NCBI GenBank assembly: GCA_017484285.1
Contig: JAFUTH010000015.1
Span: 248,001-312,000, forward strand
Reading direction: 5' to 3'
From: Treponema sp.
GTDB taxonomy: Bacteria > Spirochaetota > Spirochaetia > Treponematales > Treponemataceae
Length of the DNA stretch: 64,000 nt
Below, one piece after another: positions 34,628 through 43,795 of this stretch (the stretch's first letter is position 1; every line of letters begins with the position of its first letter). Both the position numbers and the translations under genes were made by a program. The notes below the pieces were generated by a model. The model searched no databases and had not been told where the DNA came from. It saw only the letters and a list, made by a program, of their open reading frames with translations.

Positions 34628-35725
34628 TTAGTTCAGCTTAATCTTCTCAAACGCTTCCTGCAAAATGAGTGCGCGGAGATAGTCCGTTTTGAGCGATTTG
34701 TTTTCGGAAATATCTGCGGGGAAATTGAACGAGCGGTTTTTTAATACGAATTGGAGATGCCCTTTTTGCACGCGGTATAAGAGTGCGCACAGTTCCGAAT
34801 CCTCAATTCCAGAGAAAAAGCCGAGATTCTTTCCCCATTTGATGTCCGAGATGATTTCGATTGCCTCGCGCTCTTCGATGAGCGAGGCGAATTTCACTTT
34901 TGCGTATGAGCGGTACATGCGGTTACGAAGCTCCGTCTGTCGGTTTCGCAAAACCACGCTCCGCTCGCGCCGTTCATTTTCGGCGAGGTATTTGACGGCA
35001 GAGACGAGCAGCGCGATTTGGTCGAGCTCCGTGCCGTTCCCTGCGGTTTTGGTGGAAATTTGGTAATAAAAGCCGAGCGAAGAAGAGGGAAGCGTTCCCG
35101 CGCCGAAGCAGTCACTCACAACGATTTCTTTTTGGCTCAATGAGCTGAACAAATCCAAAAGCCTTCCCGAAAACGAAAGCGAGGGCAAATGCACGCGGCA
35201 CGAGACTTTCATGCCGCTTCCGCAGTCCGCGATTGAAGAAGTGAGATAGCCGATGTCGTAGTCGGCGGCAAATTGCATGGTGTTCTGCAATTCATCGTCC
35301 ACTTTTGCGCAGAGCGAGAACGCGCCGTTTCCGTCAAGCCCTGGCACAAAGGCAGAAAGCCGCACATGGTCAGCCGTGTTGATGGCGCATGAGACTTTGC
35401 CGTCCGTGCGCACGATGATTCCGCTCCCGTTTTCTTTTGCCGAGTTTGCGTCCAAAACACCCCGCTCTTCCAAAATAAGCGCACCGAGTTCGTCAAGCTC
35501 GCTCGCGACCACGCCCTGATATTTATCAGGCTCTTCGCAGTGAGAAAATGAGTCGAACACGAGCGTCTGCACGCGGAATGCGTCATCGTCCTTGAATTTG
35601 CTCGGAAAAGGAAAATTCGCCAAATTTCGGGCTAAGCGCACGCGGGTTGAAAGCACGACATCGTTTTCAGGACCGTCGAACGCGTACCATGCGTCGCTTG
35701 AGAGATTCGTTTCGTTTTCTGCCAT
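34628..35725 (-). CDS. mcsB: McsB-like guanido phosphotransferase lacking the catalytic motifs
   Basis: A 365-residue homologue of protein-arginine kinase McsB. The phosphate-binding STRVRLARN (27-34) and overall length fit. However, the family NEEDH motif reads NTADH (116-120), the CPTNLGTG signature reads SIADCGSG (164-171), and the GEGSEA segment that supplies the third catalytic Glu reads GAGTLPSSS (208-216). By comparison with the McsB and creatine/arginine kinase family the acidic catalytic residues and the active-site Cys are missing. The gene overlaps mcsA by 1 nt and precedes clpC, so the protein is probably kept as an adaptor for ClpC rather than as a kinase. Confidence 0.85.
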   Translation of the reverse strand: MAENETNLSSDAWYAFDGPENDVVLSTRVRLARNLANFPFPSKFKDDDAFRVQTLVFDSFSHCEEPDKYQGVVASELDELGALILEERGVLDANSAKENGSGIIVRTDGKVSCAINTADHVRLSAFVPGLDGNGAFSLCAKVDDELQNTMQFAADYDIGYLTSSIADCGSGMKVSCRVHLPSLSFSGRLLDLFSSLSQKEIVVSDCFGAGTLPSSSLGFYYQISTKTAGNGTELDQIALLVSAVKYLAENERRERSVVLRNRQTELRNRMYRSYAKVKFASLIEEREAIEIISDIKWGKNLGFFSGIEDSELCALLYRVQKGHLQFVLKNRSFNFPADISENKSLKTDYLRALILQEAFEKIKLN

Positions 35726-36240
35726 TAGTCATCTCCACCCGCAACGGGAGATTTTTCGAGCGCTTTGAGATAGTCACGGTAGACCGCCGCCCGCTCATAA
35801 TCCTCATGCTTTAAAGATTCTTCGAGTTTTGCCTGAATCACGATGCGGTCGGTGAGCACGGAGCGGAAATTTTTGAGCCGTTTGGGAAGCGTGCCCTTAT
35901 ATGGCGGAATCACGCCGATTTTTTTGAATGCCTCGCCCACTTCGTTTCGGAACACCGCATAGCATTCGGGGCAGCCCGCACGCCGCGTCATGGTGATTTC
36001 TTTTACAGAACTTCCGCAGACGGGGCACACGCGCGAGTCCTCTTTTTTGGGCTGAGATTTTGCTCGCCCCAAAAGGGAATCAAAAAGCATGGCAAGTGAG
36101 CGCCCGATTGTCTTTGAGTCGGGCGAAACTCCGTGTTGGCGCGCGCAGTCCACGCAGAGATTGAGTTTTCGTTTGGAGTTAGCATTGGTCTGCTCAATAA
36201 AAAGAACAGCCTCGTTTTCACCGCATAAATCGCAGATCAT
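35725..36240 (-). CDS. mcsA: McsA-like zinc-finger/UVR protein
   Basis: A 171-residue protein with two CxxC pairs at the N-terminus (CDLC, CVDC), two more in the centre (CPVCG, CPEC) and a UVR domain near the C-terminus (EESLKHEDYERAAVYRDYLKAL). McsA activates McsB and binds ClpC in Bacillus. SD AGGA 6 nt before ATG. Likely first gene of an mcsA-mcsB-clpC-tyrS transcription unit. Confidence 0.9.
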   Translation of the reverse strand: MICDLCGENEAVLFIEQTNANSKRKLNLCVDCARQHGVSPDSKTIGRSLAMLFDSLLGRAKSQPKKEDSRVCPVCGSSVKEITMTRRAGCPECYAVFRNEVGEAFKKIGVIPPYKGTLPKRLKNFRSVLTDRIVIQAKLEESLKHEDYERAAVYRDYLKALEKSPVAGGDD

Positions 36241-36287
36241 ATAGTATCCTGTAAAAGTGTTTTGAAATCAGAGTAAAGATACTAAAA

Positions 36288-36316
36288 AGTATACCCGAGC
36301 GTCAAATTTTCCGCAA
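36288..36316 (-). promoter_or_regulatory. Candidate promoter of the mcsA-mcsB-clpC operon
   Basis: -35 TTGCGG (36311-36316, inside the end of the lolE-like gene), 17-nt spacer, -10 TATACT (36288-36293). This gives a leader of about 41 nt before mcsA. No CtsR-type heptad repeat was seen. Confidence 0.45.
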
Positions 36317-37630
36317 CGTTTCAATCGGTTTTTCTTTGCCCGCCTTTAACGCAGGAATCACGCTCACCAAAAGCGAAAGCACGATTGTTCCCGCCGCAAT
36401 CAACAGAATTTTGGGAACGGGAATCACAATCGAAAAATTCTGCAAGTAGAATGCCTCGTCGAGCAGATGTACGGTGGCATAATGTGAAAGCGTTCCGTTC
36501 GTGACGAGATAAAAGAGTTTTGCGCCACAATTCACGAGGAATTCAATCGCGCCCATAATGTGTGAAAAATGAAGCGAGCACAAAAGCCCGAGCGGAAGCC
36601 CGAAGAGCACGCCGAGCGCCCCCGTAACGACTCCCGTAATGATGAACGAAAGCGCGATTCCGTTCGCCGTGCCGCCGAGACTCTTTAAGATTGCGATTTC
36701 TTTTTTGCGTTCCATGACAAGCATGACGAGCGCACTTGAAATGTTCACCGAAGCCACGAGCACGATGAGCATCATGATGAAGATGAGCATAATCTGCGTG
36801 GAAGCAAAATTCTCGTACTGCGCGGTGTTAAGCTCGTTCCAGCGGTACAGACGCCCCGCAGAAGCGAGGAACGGCGAAAGTGTGCGGTACGTTTTTTCGA
36901 GTTCGAGCGAAAATGCATCTTCTGTCTCGATGCCAAAGAGCGCCGTGCCCGAAGCCAGCGAGATGAGCGTAAATCCGTTTTCAAGCGAAACGAAGAGCCA
37001 GAGCGAATCGAGTTCCTGATAGCCCGAAGAGACGATTCCGCTCACTTTTAAGGGCGTGATTTTCGGCATCATCTTTCCCGACGCGTTTTCTTTGGTGGTG
37101 ATAAGGCGCACCGTGTCGCCCGCCTTCACGCCCAAATCGGAAGCAAGTTTTTTTCCAATCACGCAGGAATTACGGGAAGACAAGTCCGTGTTTCCGTCGA
37201 GCACATCAAACAGCGCGGCAAACGCGGGATTTTTTTCAAACACATCGCTTTCGACCGCGCGAATCGACGCGCCGAAGCGACCTTTTGCAGACGACGCCAA
37301 GCCGATTCCCTGCACCTCGGGATACACGCGCGTAATGCGGTCATCGGCGGACAAAATAGTGCCAGCGAAAATCCGCATGGTCGTCGCGTCAGCGGCATAC
37401 TCTGAGTTTGGGTACAAAATGAGCTGCAAATGCGAGGAAGCAAGCCCTATCATGCGCTCGGTGATGCCTTTAATCATGCCGTCAGAAACGGTAAGCACCA
37501 TGATGAGTGGCACGAGGCTGATTCCGATGCACACGAACGCGCCGAACAAACTGCGCCGTGCATTCGATTTTTTGCCTGTGCGCGGAAAGAGAAGCCGTGA
37601 AGCAAAGACGAGCGATGAAGAAATCGTCAT
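36302..37630 (-). CDS. lolE: Lipoprotein-releasing ABC permease, LolC/LolE type
   Basis: A 442-residue FtsX-domain permease with one N-terminal TM, a large periplasmic domain and three C-terminal TMs (MLIVLVASVNISSALVMLVMERKKEIAILKSLGG is the family block, residues near 285-315). Works with LolD and the second permease to extract lipoproteins from the inner membrane. ATG overlaps the lolD stop (ATGA); SD GAGGA. Which of the two permeases is LolC or LolE cannot be settled from sequence. Confidence 0.88.
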   Translation of the reverse strand: MTISSSLVFASRLLFPRTGKKSNARRSLFGAFVCIGISLVPLIMVLTVSDGMIKGITERMIGLASSHLQLILYPNSEYAADATTMRIFAGTILSADDRITRVYPEVQGIGLASSAKGRFGASIRAVESDVFEKNPAFAALFDVLDGNTDLSSRNSCVIGKKLASDLGVKAGDTVRLITTKENASGKMMPKITPLKVSGIVSSGYQELDSLWLFVSLENGFTLISLASGTALFGIETEDAFSLELEKTYRTLSPFLASAGRLYRWNELNTAQYENFASTQIMLIFIMMLIVLVASVNISSALVMLVMERKKEIAILKSLGGTANGIALSFIITGVVTGALGVLFGLPLGLLCSLHFSHIMGAIEFLVNCGAKLFYLVTNGTLSHYATVHLLDEAFYLQNFSIVIPVPKILLIAAGTIVLSLLVSVIPALKAGKEKPIETLRKI

Positions 37631-38325
37631 GACGCATGTTCCTCAGACACGGCTGCAAGTTTGCCGTTTTGTATCGAATAGCAGATGTCGCCCTTTTTCG
37701 CAAGGTTCATGTCGTGCGTGACCAAAAGCAGCGTTTTTTTGTATTTGTCGACCATCGAAAAAAGCAAGTCGCCAATCATCTTCGCGTTCTGCGGGTCGAG
37801 GTTTCCGGTTGGCTCGTCGGCAAGAATCAGCTCGGGATCGTTCATAAGCGCACGCGCCACGGCAACCCGCTGCCGCTCACCACCCGAAAGCTGGCTGGGA
37901 AGGTGGTCGAGACGATTGGAAAGAGCGACATCACTGAGCAATTGCATGGCTTTTTCGCGCGCCGCCTTTTTGGGCACGCCTGCCATGAGCGAGGGCAAGT
38001 ACGTGTTTTCGAGCGCGGTAAAGTCTTTGAGCAGATAGTGGAACTGAAACACAAGCCCGAGAAAGTGCGAGCGGTATTTTGAGAGCGATTTTTCGTCGAG
38101 GCGGGAAAGTTCGTAGTCTCCGCACCTCACGCGCCCCGCCGTCGCATTGTCGAGTCCGCCGATGATGTTGAGGAACGTGCTTTTTCCGCTTCCGCTCTCG
38201 CCGACAATCGTGATTTTTTTGCCCCGCTCGATTTCGAGGTTCAAGTCTTTGAGAATGGTCAGCGTCTCGCTTTCCGTTTTGTAGGTCTTTTCGAGCGATG
38301 TTACGCTCAGCACAATGTCACTCAT
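37627..38325 (-). CDS. lolD: Lipoprotein-releasing ABC ATPase LolD
   Basis: A 232-residue ABC ATPase. Walker [11 protein letters not shown]-loop LVFQFHYLL, signature [15 protein letters not shown], Walker [14 protein letters not shown]-loop VTHD. MacB/LolD class. Flanked by two FtsX permeases with overlapping ends, SD GAGGTGATGAGAG. Confidence 0.93.
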   Translation of the reverse strand: MSDIVLSVTSLEKTYKTESETLTILKDLNLEIERGKKITIVGESGSGKSTFLNIIGGLDNATAGRVRCGDYELSRLDEKSLSKYRSHFLGLVFQFHYLLKDFTALENTYLPSLMAGVPKKAAREKAMQLLSDVALSNRLDHLPSQLSGGERQRVAVARALMNDPELILADEPTGNLDPQNAKMIGDLLFSMVDKYKKTLLLVTHDMNLAKKGDICYSIQNGKLAAVSEEHAS

Positions 38326-39646
38326 CTCTCATCACCTCAACGACAGTCATTTTTAACACTCCGCGGCTCGCAAGCAGACTCGCGACGAGCGAAGAGCAGA
38401 TTCCGAAGAGCGCAATCAGCACCACTTCGTTTAAGAAAATTTTCGGCGGGATATTCGCGTACAGATAGAACATCGGATTCTCACGGATATAGTCGCCGTT
38501 CTCCGGGCTTACGAGCATCGTCGCAAGCAGAGAGGCATAGTACGTCAGTTTCGACAACAGCAAAAACACGGTCTCCATGTTCACCGAAAGGAACAGACCG
38601 AGCACCACGCCCGGAATCGCGCCCGACACGCCCGTCAAAAATCCCTGCATCACAAAGATTGACTGAATCGCGCGCTTTTTGCCACCGAACGCGCTCAACA
38701 CCGAGATTTCCTCGCGCCGCTCAAAGACCATGCGCCGCATGCCGTTGAAGATATTGATGGCAACGACGACGAAAATCAAAAAGACGAGCACCATGAGCAT
38801 GTTCTTTTCGACCTGCAATGCACCGAAAAAGGCGCGATTGTAGCTCTTCCATGACTCGGTTTTTAGATTCGGGAACTGCGCTAAAATCCGCGCGATTTCT
38901 TTTGCATCGTCTGCCTCGTCAAAGAGTTTTACGCCGTACAAAAGCTGCGCGTCACTTCCGAAGTATTTTTTTCCGTCATCGAGATTGATGAACGCAAAGC
39001 TCGCGTTGATGTCGGCATAGCCCGTATGAAACACGCCCGTCACCGTAAACACGCGGTCGCTCGAGAACAAATCGACGTCGCTGCCGCCCGAAAGCGCGTA
39101 AAGATTGATTTCGCTTCCAATCCGCGCCCCACAGCGCCGCGCAAGCTCCGAGCCGAGGATGATGGTGTTCGGAGAGGCGATGTCAAAATGCCCGCCGATA
39201 AAATGCACTTGCTTTTGAAAGCCCGCGTCCTCGAGATACACCGACGAGGGCACGGCCTTTATCATCGCCGCCGCTTCCTTGCCCGACGGACCGACGACAA
39301 GACTCTGCGCCTCATAAAACGGCGTAAACGAGCGAATCGCCTTTTCCTGAGCGCAGAACTGCTCAAAAGAAGCGCGATTATCATCGGTAGGATGCGCGAC
39401 GCGGACATGATACGAGGAGATTTCCATAATCACGTCGATGAAACTGTGCTGGAATCCGTTCATTACGCTGATGACCGTAATGAGCGTCATGACGCCGAAG
39501 CAAATGCCGAGCGTTGCGAGCGTCGTCGTGACTGCCGACGAGCCTGTGCGGTCAACTTTCGCAAAGCGGCGCGAGACGAAAAAAATCCACGAAAACGTCG
39601 TTTTGACAGGAGCAATCGCGTTTTCGAGCGTGTGTTTAATAGTCAA
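38318..39646 (-). CDS. lolC: Lipoprotein-releasing ABC permease, LolC/LolE type
   Basis: A 442-residue FtsX-type permease. I place the start at the TTG at 39646 (MTIKHTLENA) because GAGGAGG lies 7 nt before it; the upstream ATG at 39670 has no SD. N-terminal TM at about 40-65, periplasmic domain, and FtsX block FNGMRRMVFERREEISVLSAFGG. Overlaps the 3' end of the upstream hypothetical gene by 11 nt, so it is translationally coupled. Confidence 0.88.
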   Translation of the reverse strand: MTIKHTLENAIAPVKTTFSWIFFVSRRFAKVDRTGSSAVTTTLATLGICFGVMTLITVISVMNGFQHSFIDVIMEISSYHVRVAHPTDDNRASFEQFCAQEKAIRSFTPFYEAQSLVVGPSGKEAAAMIKAVPSSVYLEDAGFQKQVHFIGGHFDIASPNTIILGSELARRCGARIGSEINLYALSGGSDVDLFSSDRVFTVTGVFHTGYADINASFAFINLDDGKKYFGSDAQLLYGVKLFDEADDAKEIARILAQFPNLKTESWKSYNRAFFGALQVEKNMLMVLVFLIFVVVAINIFNGMRRMVFERREEISVLSAFGGKKRAIQSIFVMQGFLTGVSGAIPGVVLGLFLSVNMETVFLLLSKLTYYASLLATMLVSPENGDYIRENPMFYLYANIPPKIFLNEVVLIALFGICSSLVASLLASRGVLKMTVVEVMRDE

Positions 39647-41006
39647 ATGTGCGCCTCCTCTGCTCGACATCGTTCAGATAAATGATTTCGGTCTTTTTTA
39701 GCCCGCCTTCATACACAAGCTCGACCGAAAATCCGCCGTCAAAATAGAGTTTTTCTGAGTAATCGCTTGCTGTCGTGTATTTCCGCTCAAGATGAAGCTC
39801 GCCGTTCTCGTAAAACGCAAGGTCTGCGGGAAGCGAGGCATTTTCGTGGTACGTGTAGACGTTTTTGACGACGCGCTCTTCGACCAAATTCCGCCCGAAA
39901 GAATTGGTTTTGTACGACCAGGTGCAAATCTCTTCTTCGGTCATGCGCCCGCGCGCATCATATGCCTTTGTCGTCTTTCGGTCATCAAGGCGAACGGTCT
40001 CTTTTTCTGTCGTGCCATCATCCTTTTTCTTGGCTTTTTTGTTTTCCCGCTCTTCATAGTGGCTTTCAAGCAGGTAAATGCTCCGCCCGTTCTCATCGAA
40101 GCGTTGCTCGCGGTGCTTTTTGGTCGAGAAGAGGTCTTCAATGGACGATTTGAGCAAATTCGTCTCTCCCGCATACGTATAATCAGTCTGAGTTTCGAGC
40201 GACATGTTCCGTGCAGTCGCCGCCGTTTTGAATTGTTCGGTTTTTACAAGCCGATAAAACGAATCAAATCGCTTCCGAATCAGTTTGTCGCCATAATAAT
40301 TCACAACAATGGTGTCATCGCCCTCAGTTGAAAGCGAAAAATGCTCGCCGTCATACGCAAAACGCCGGAGCTCGCCATCTTTTTTAGTGTACGAAAATTC
40401 CTTCGGCGCATCATCAGCGGACTTTTTCTCGTCCTGAGAATCAATGCCTCTGCCATCGTTATGCTCAAGCATCTCCAATATTTTTTCACCGTCAAGAATG
40501 CCGACCGGCTCAGAAAGCGTGCTGCGTGTCGATGAAGGAGCGTTCAAAGTCTGCAAAACGATGTCCACCCAATCAAACTGTGGAGCAGTCTCCCCTTCAC
40601 CTTCACTTTCATCATCAGACGCAGTAAAATCGCTCGCCACGTACAAATCATCGGGGCAGAACGTCGCGTCAATCACGCCAACTTTCTCAGGATTGTAGTA
40701 TTCGCAGAGATACACCGGACGCTTCGCCGAATCAACGATTTTGTGCAATGAAAGCAAACGCGCGCCAAGCTGAGATATGTTTGCAAACGCCGCGCTCTCA
40801 GGAAGCGAGGAAAAGCCCGTCATGCAATACCGCGTAATCTCGAAGGTCAGTTCACGCAGATAGGCGCGCGCTTTTTCCTCATTCGGAGATGGATTTCCAC
40901 CTGTGTCTCCCGGCACGTTCTTCGCAGCGAGCGAAACTGTCGCAAAAAAAGAGAAAAAAAGGATGAGAATTGAAAGGTGAAGATTGAAAATTGAAAATTT
41001 CTTCAT
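39636..41006 (-). CDS. Secreted hypothetical protein upstream of lolCDE
   Basis: A 456-residue protein with signal peptide MKKFSIFNLHLSILILFFSFFATVSLA. I do not recognise the family. The C-terminal half consists of short beta-type units with DENGRSIYLLE, DARGRMTEEEI, YENGELHLERKY and FDGGFSVELVYEGG, similar in rhythm to YwqK/MORN-like repeats. The middle is acidic (DESEGEGETAP). Start codon has a weak SD. Gene order FtsY - this - LolC-D-E points to an envelope-biogenesis role. Confidence 0.72.
   Translation of the reverse strand: MKKFSIFNLHLSILILFFSFFATVSLAAKNVPGDTGGNPSPNEEKARAYLRELTFEITRYCMTGFSSLPESAAFANISQLGARLLSLHKIVDSAKRPVYLCEYYNPEKVGVIDATFCPDDLYVASDFTASDDESEGEGETAPQFDWVDIVLQTLNAPSSTRSTLSEPVGILDGEKILEMLEHNDGRGIDSQDEKKSADDAPKEFSYTKKDGELRRFAYDGEHFSLSTEGDDTIVVNYYGDKLIRKRFDSFYRLVKTEQFKTAATARNMSLETQTDYTYAGETNLLKSSIEDLFSTKKHREQRFDENGRSIYLLESHYEERENKKAKKKDDGTTEKETVRLDDRKTTKAYDARGRMTEEEICTWSYKTNSFGRNLVEERVVKNVYTYHENASLPADLAFYENGELHLERKYTTASDYSEKLYFDGGFSVELVYEGGLKKTEIIYLNDVEQRRRTFDY
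40963..41005 (+). repeat. NNNGAAA heptamer array 2 in a signal-peptide region
   Basis: On the + strand ATTGAAA GGTGAAG ATTGAAA ATTGAAA ATTT. It encodes, on the - strand, the FSIFNLHLSIL part of the signal peptide of the 39636-41006 protein. Confidence 0.5.
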
Positions 41007-41033
41007 TTCGTTTTCACGCTCGCTTTTTTCGCG

Positions 41034-41900
41034 CTACCCAATGAATTCCTCGATATATTTTTCTGGGTTGAACGGCTCAATATTCTCGTATTTTTCGCCC
41101 GTGCACACAAAGAGAACAGGAATACGAAGCTCTTTGCCAATCGTAAAAACACAGCCCCCCCGCGCCGTCGAGTCGTATTTGGTGATGACGATTGCGTCAA
41201 CGCCCACGCTCTCAGAGAACACTTCTGCCTGTCTGAGCGCGTTTTGCCCCGTGGTGCCGTCAATCACGAGAATCTTTTTATAACAGCCCGCGTCCGCCTT
41301 TTGAGAAGCGATTCGGTCGATTTTTTGCAATTCGCGCACGAGATTTTCTTTGTTGTGAAGACGCCCCGCCGTATCCGCGATGATGAGAGAGCCGCCCTGC
41401 GCGCGCGCTGATTCTGCCGCGTCAAAGACAACCGCGCTCGGGTCGCTTCCGTGCTGATGCGAAATGACGCGGATTTCCAAGCGCTCGCCGTGCATCTCAA
41501 GCTGCTCCTCAGCCGCCGCGCGGAACGTATCGCTCGCCGCAAGAATCACGTGTTCGCCCCGTTCTTTGTACAATTTTGCGACCTTTGCCGCCGTGGTCGT
41601 CTTTCCAACACCGTTGACTCCGAGCATCATGTAGATGTTGACCTTGCCTTTTTCGGGCGTAAAATCGACTTTTTTTACATACGAAGAAAGCATAAGCTTC
41701 AATTCGTTTTTGATTTCCGCCTCTTCGGAAATTTTCTTTTCGCGGCACAGTTTTTCGAGGGATTCGGTGAGCTCATATGCCATTTTTGCGCCCATGTCAC
41801 CTTCAACGAGCGCATCAGTCAAATCCTCAAAAAATTCCTCGTCGATTTTCTTTGAGCTAAAAAGATTTTTAAACGCCTGCGCAAATGAAAGTCTCGCCAT
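41034..41900 (-). CDS. ftsY: Signal recognition particle receptor FtsY
   Basis: A 288-residue SRP GTPase without the acidic A domain. N-domain helices, then G1 GVNGVGKTTTAAK, DTFRAAAEEQL, DTAGRLHNKENLV, G4 TKYDSTARGG. Docks SRP-ribosome complexes at the inner membrane. SD AAAGGAG 6 nt before ATG. Confidence 0.94.
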   Translation of the reverse strand: MARLSFAQAFKNLFSSKKIDEEFFEDLTDALVEGDMGAKMAYELTESLEKLCREKKISEEAEIKNELKLMLSSYVKKVDFTPEKGKVNIYMMLGVNGVGKTTTAAKVAKLYKERGEHVILAASDTFRAAAEEQLEMHGERLEIRVISHQHGSDPSAVVFDAAESARAQGGSLIIADTAGRLHNKENLVRELQKIDRIASQKADAGCYKKILVIDGTTGQNALRQAEVFSESVGVDAIVITKYDSTARGGCVFTIGKELRIPVLFVCTGEKYENIEPFNPEKYIEEFIG

Positions 41901-41911
41901 GTGTTTCTCCT

Positions 41912-43705
41912 TTATTGAACGGTTATTTCTTCTGTTTCGATTGTTTTCTCTCGCTCTGGCTCGATTTCTTCAGAATCTGCGGAAGCGGGAGCTTCTTCCT
42001 CATGCTCATCAAGCGCCGTCTGGTCTTCAAGCGAAGGCGGCACATCGAAATTCGGAACTTTTTTGTCGATTTTTGCCGTCGCAGGAAGCACCCGGTCAGC
42101 AGCCCACAAATATCGGACAAGTTCGACGGCAAACCACACGCCACACGCCGCAGTGATTCCCGTGCAGATATTCGAGCGACGCTGATACGCGAGCAAGTCG
42201 TCATAATTACCACGTCCCTGACTATACGCATAATTCTCTGACGTAAACTGACCGAGCGTGTAGAACGTAAACGGGAGCGAGCAAATCAACGCCGTGTAAG
42301 CAGTGTACATCCATCGTCGCCGCTTGTCGATGTTGGCAGCACGGTCAAATGGCTTTGCATTTACCACAAGATTCACACCATCAAACGCCTTGTCCTGCGG
42401 AATGCGGAAAAAAGCGATATTGCTTGAATCAGAATCATCCTCATGCGCTTTGGGAACGCGGAACACACCGAGGACAGACTTGGAATTGACTTCGATTTTT
42501 GCGACAGGCTGTTCCTCTGTAACGGGTGACTGCAAGAGTCCGTACGTATGAAACACGCCATCACGGTATTTTTTGAGGCGGATAGACGCGACGCCATGCA
42601 CTTGTGGCACAAGCTCAGCCCGCACGAAAAAACGGTTTTCATCAGAAAAGGCATAGGTAAACGAGAGTGGCTCGTATCCTGCGGCTTCAATTGAAATATG
42701 GTGAATGCCAGAATCTTTGATAATCCTGTTGTCAATAGTACCGTCTGTTTTTTTGAGCGCAAAGACGATTCCGTCAATCGTAATTTTCGCCGTTTCGACA
42801 ACATCGTGTGGCTCAAGGTTGAATTCAATGAGCACGGGAAGCGCGTTCGCAATCTTTGAGTCAAGATTTCGCGCAATATCGTTCGCAAGCGGCATCAAAT
42901 CACTCAAAAGACCGACCTCCGTGACTGAGCCTAAAATCTGTCCGCCCGGATAGATGCGCAAATGAGCCGTCACCGCGCAATAGTCGCCATATGTCGTGAT
43001 CTCGCCCGTAATAAGACCGTTAATTTTTGCACTCGTCACTTCCTGCTCAAAATCCCAAGACGAAAAACCTGACTCAAGCGCCGTATCGCTCGGCTTGAAG
43101 AGTGCCGTCGAATCGCTTTTGTACAAGACGACTGTTTCCGTGACAATCTGATTTTTTTCGTTCCTGTGAAAAAACGGAAAGGGAAGCTGAAAAGGAAAGA
43201 AGCGGTCGTCTTTTTTTTCGTCTTCGACTTGCTTTCCCTCTGAAATTGCTTTTTCCCGTGCGATTTTAGGGGCAGACTCATCTTTTACTTTTTTTACTTC
43301 CTCAAGATTTTCATCAATCTGCCGCTCGATGTCAGCGATTTTCTCCTGCTCAGATTTGAGCGCTTTTTGCAATGCACGGGGGTTCAGCGTCGTCAAGACA
43401 AGCGCATCGCGCGCTTTGCACTCTTTTGACAGCTGCAAAAAGAGCGAGAGCCTCGCCGTCTGCAATTCTTTGAGTTTTCGGTCAAGGCTTTCTTGCGCTG
43501 GAATCGTACGAACATCGTCATTTGAGAATTGCTCGATGATGAGCTGTGGCAAGACAGAAGCCGCTTTTGTCGAACTTTCACTGCGTGTCTGCGTCTGCTT
43601 AAACGAAAACTCCATGACGCCGAGCGTCCAATTGTCAGGACTGGCTTGAAAAGCGAGAAAACTGATAAAAAAGGCAAGAACAAACTTCTTTATGATTCTA
43701 TCCAT
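41912..43705 (-). CDS. Envelope hypothetical protein with coiled coil, PEGA-like region and two C-terminal TM segments
   Basis: A 597-residue protein of unknown function. Visible parts: signal peptide (to about residue 22), a charged coiled-coil stretch near 115-170, a PEGA-like beta region near 305-370 (IDGIVFALKKTDG ... IHHISIEAAGYEPLSF), two hydrophobic segments near 468-488 and 518-538, and a very acidic tail (EEEAPASADSEEIEPERE). No SD is visible before the ATG. Lies 11 nt before ftsY. Confidence 0.7.
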   Translation of the reverse strand: MDRIIKKFVLAFFISFLAFQASPDNWTLGVMEFSFKQTQTRSESSTKAASVLPQLIIEQFSNDDVRTIPAQESLDRKLKELQTARLSLFLQLSKECKARDALVLTTLNPRALQKALKSEQEKIADIERQIDENLEEVKKVKDESAPKIAREKAISEGKQVEDEKKDDRFFPFQLPFPFFHRNEKNQIVTETVVLYKSDSTALFKPSDTALESGFSSWDFEQEVTSAKINGLITGEITTYGDYCAVTAHLRIYPGGQILGSVTEVGLLSDLMPLANDIARNLDSKIANALPVLIEFNLEPHDVVETAKITIDGIVFALKKTDGTIDNRIIKDSGIHHISIEAAGYEPLSFTYAFSDENRFFVRAELVPQVHGVASIRLKKYRDGVFHTYGLLQSPVTEEQPVAKIEVNSKSVLGVFRVPKAHEDDSDSSNIAFFRIPQDKAFDGVNLVVNAKPFDRAANIDKRRRWMYTAYTALICSLPFTFYTLGQFTSENYAYSQGRGNYDDLLAYQRRSNICTGITAACGVWFAVELVRYLWAADRVLPATAKIDKKVPNFDVPPSLEDQTALDEHEEEAPASADSEEIEPEREKTIETEEITVQ

Positions 43706-43719
43706 AAGCGAGGACTAGA

Positions 43720-43795
43720 ACGGAAAACGGAAAAATGAAAGTTGAAATTTTTTATTTTCCTCTTTCTGTTTTCAATTTTCAGTTTACAAATCATC
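43720..43795. repeat. Inverted pair of NNNGAAA heptamer arrays 3
   Basis: The + strand reads AACGGAAA ACGGAAA AATGAAA GTTGAAA; the facing - strand array reads ACTGAAA ATTGAAA ACAGAAA GAGGAAA. The two face each other across an A/T-rich centre in the 78-nt gap after prfB. Confidence 0.5.
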
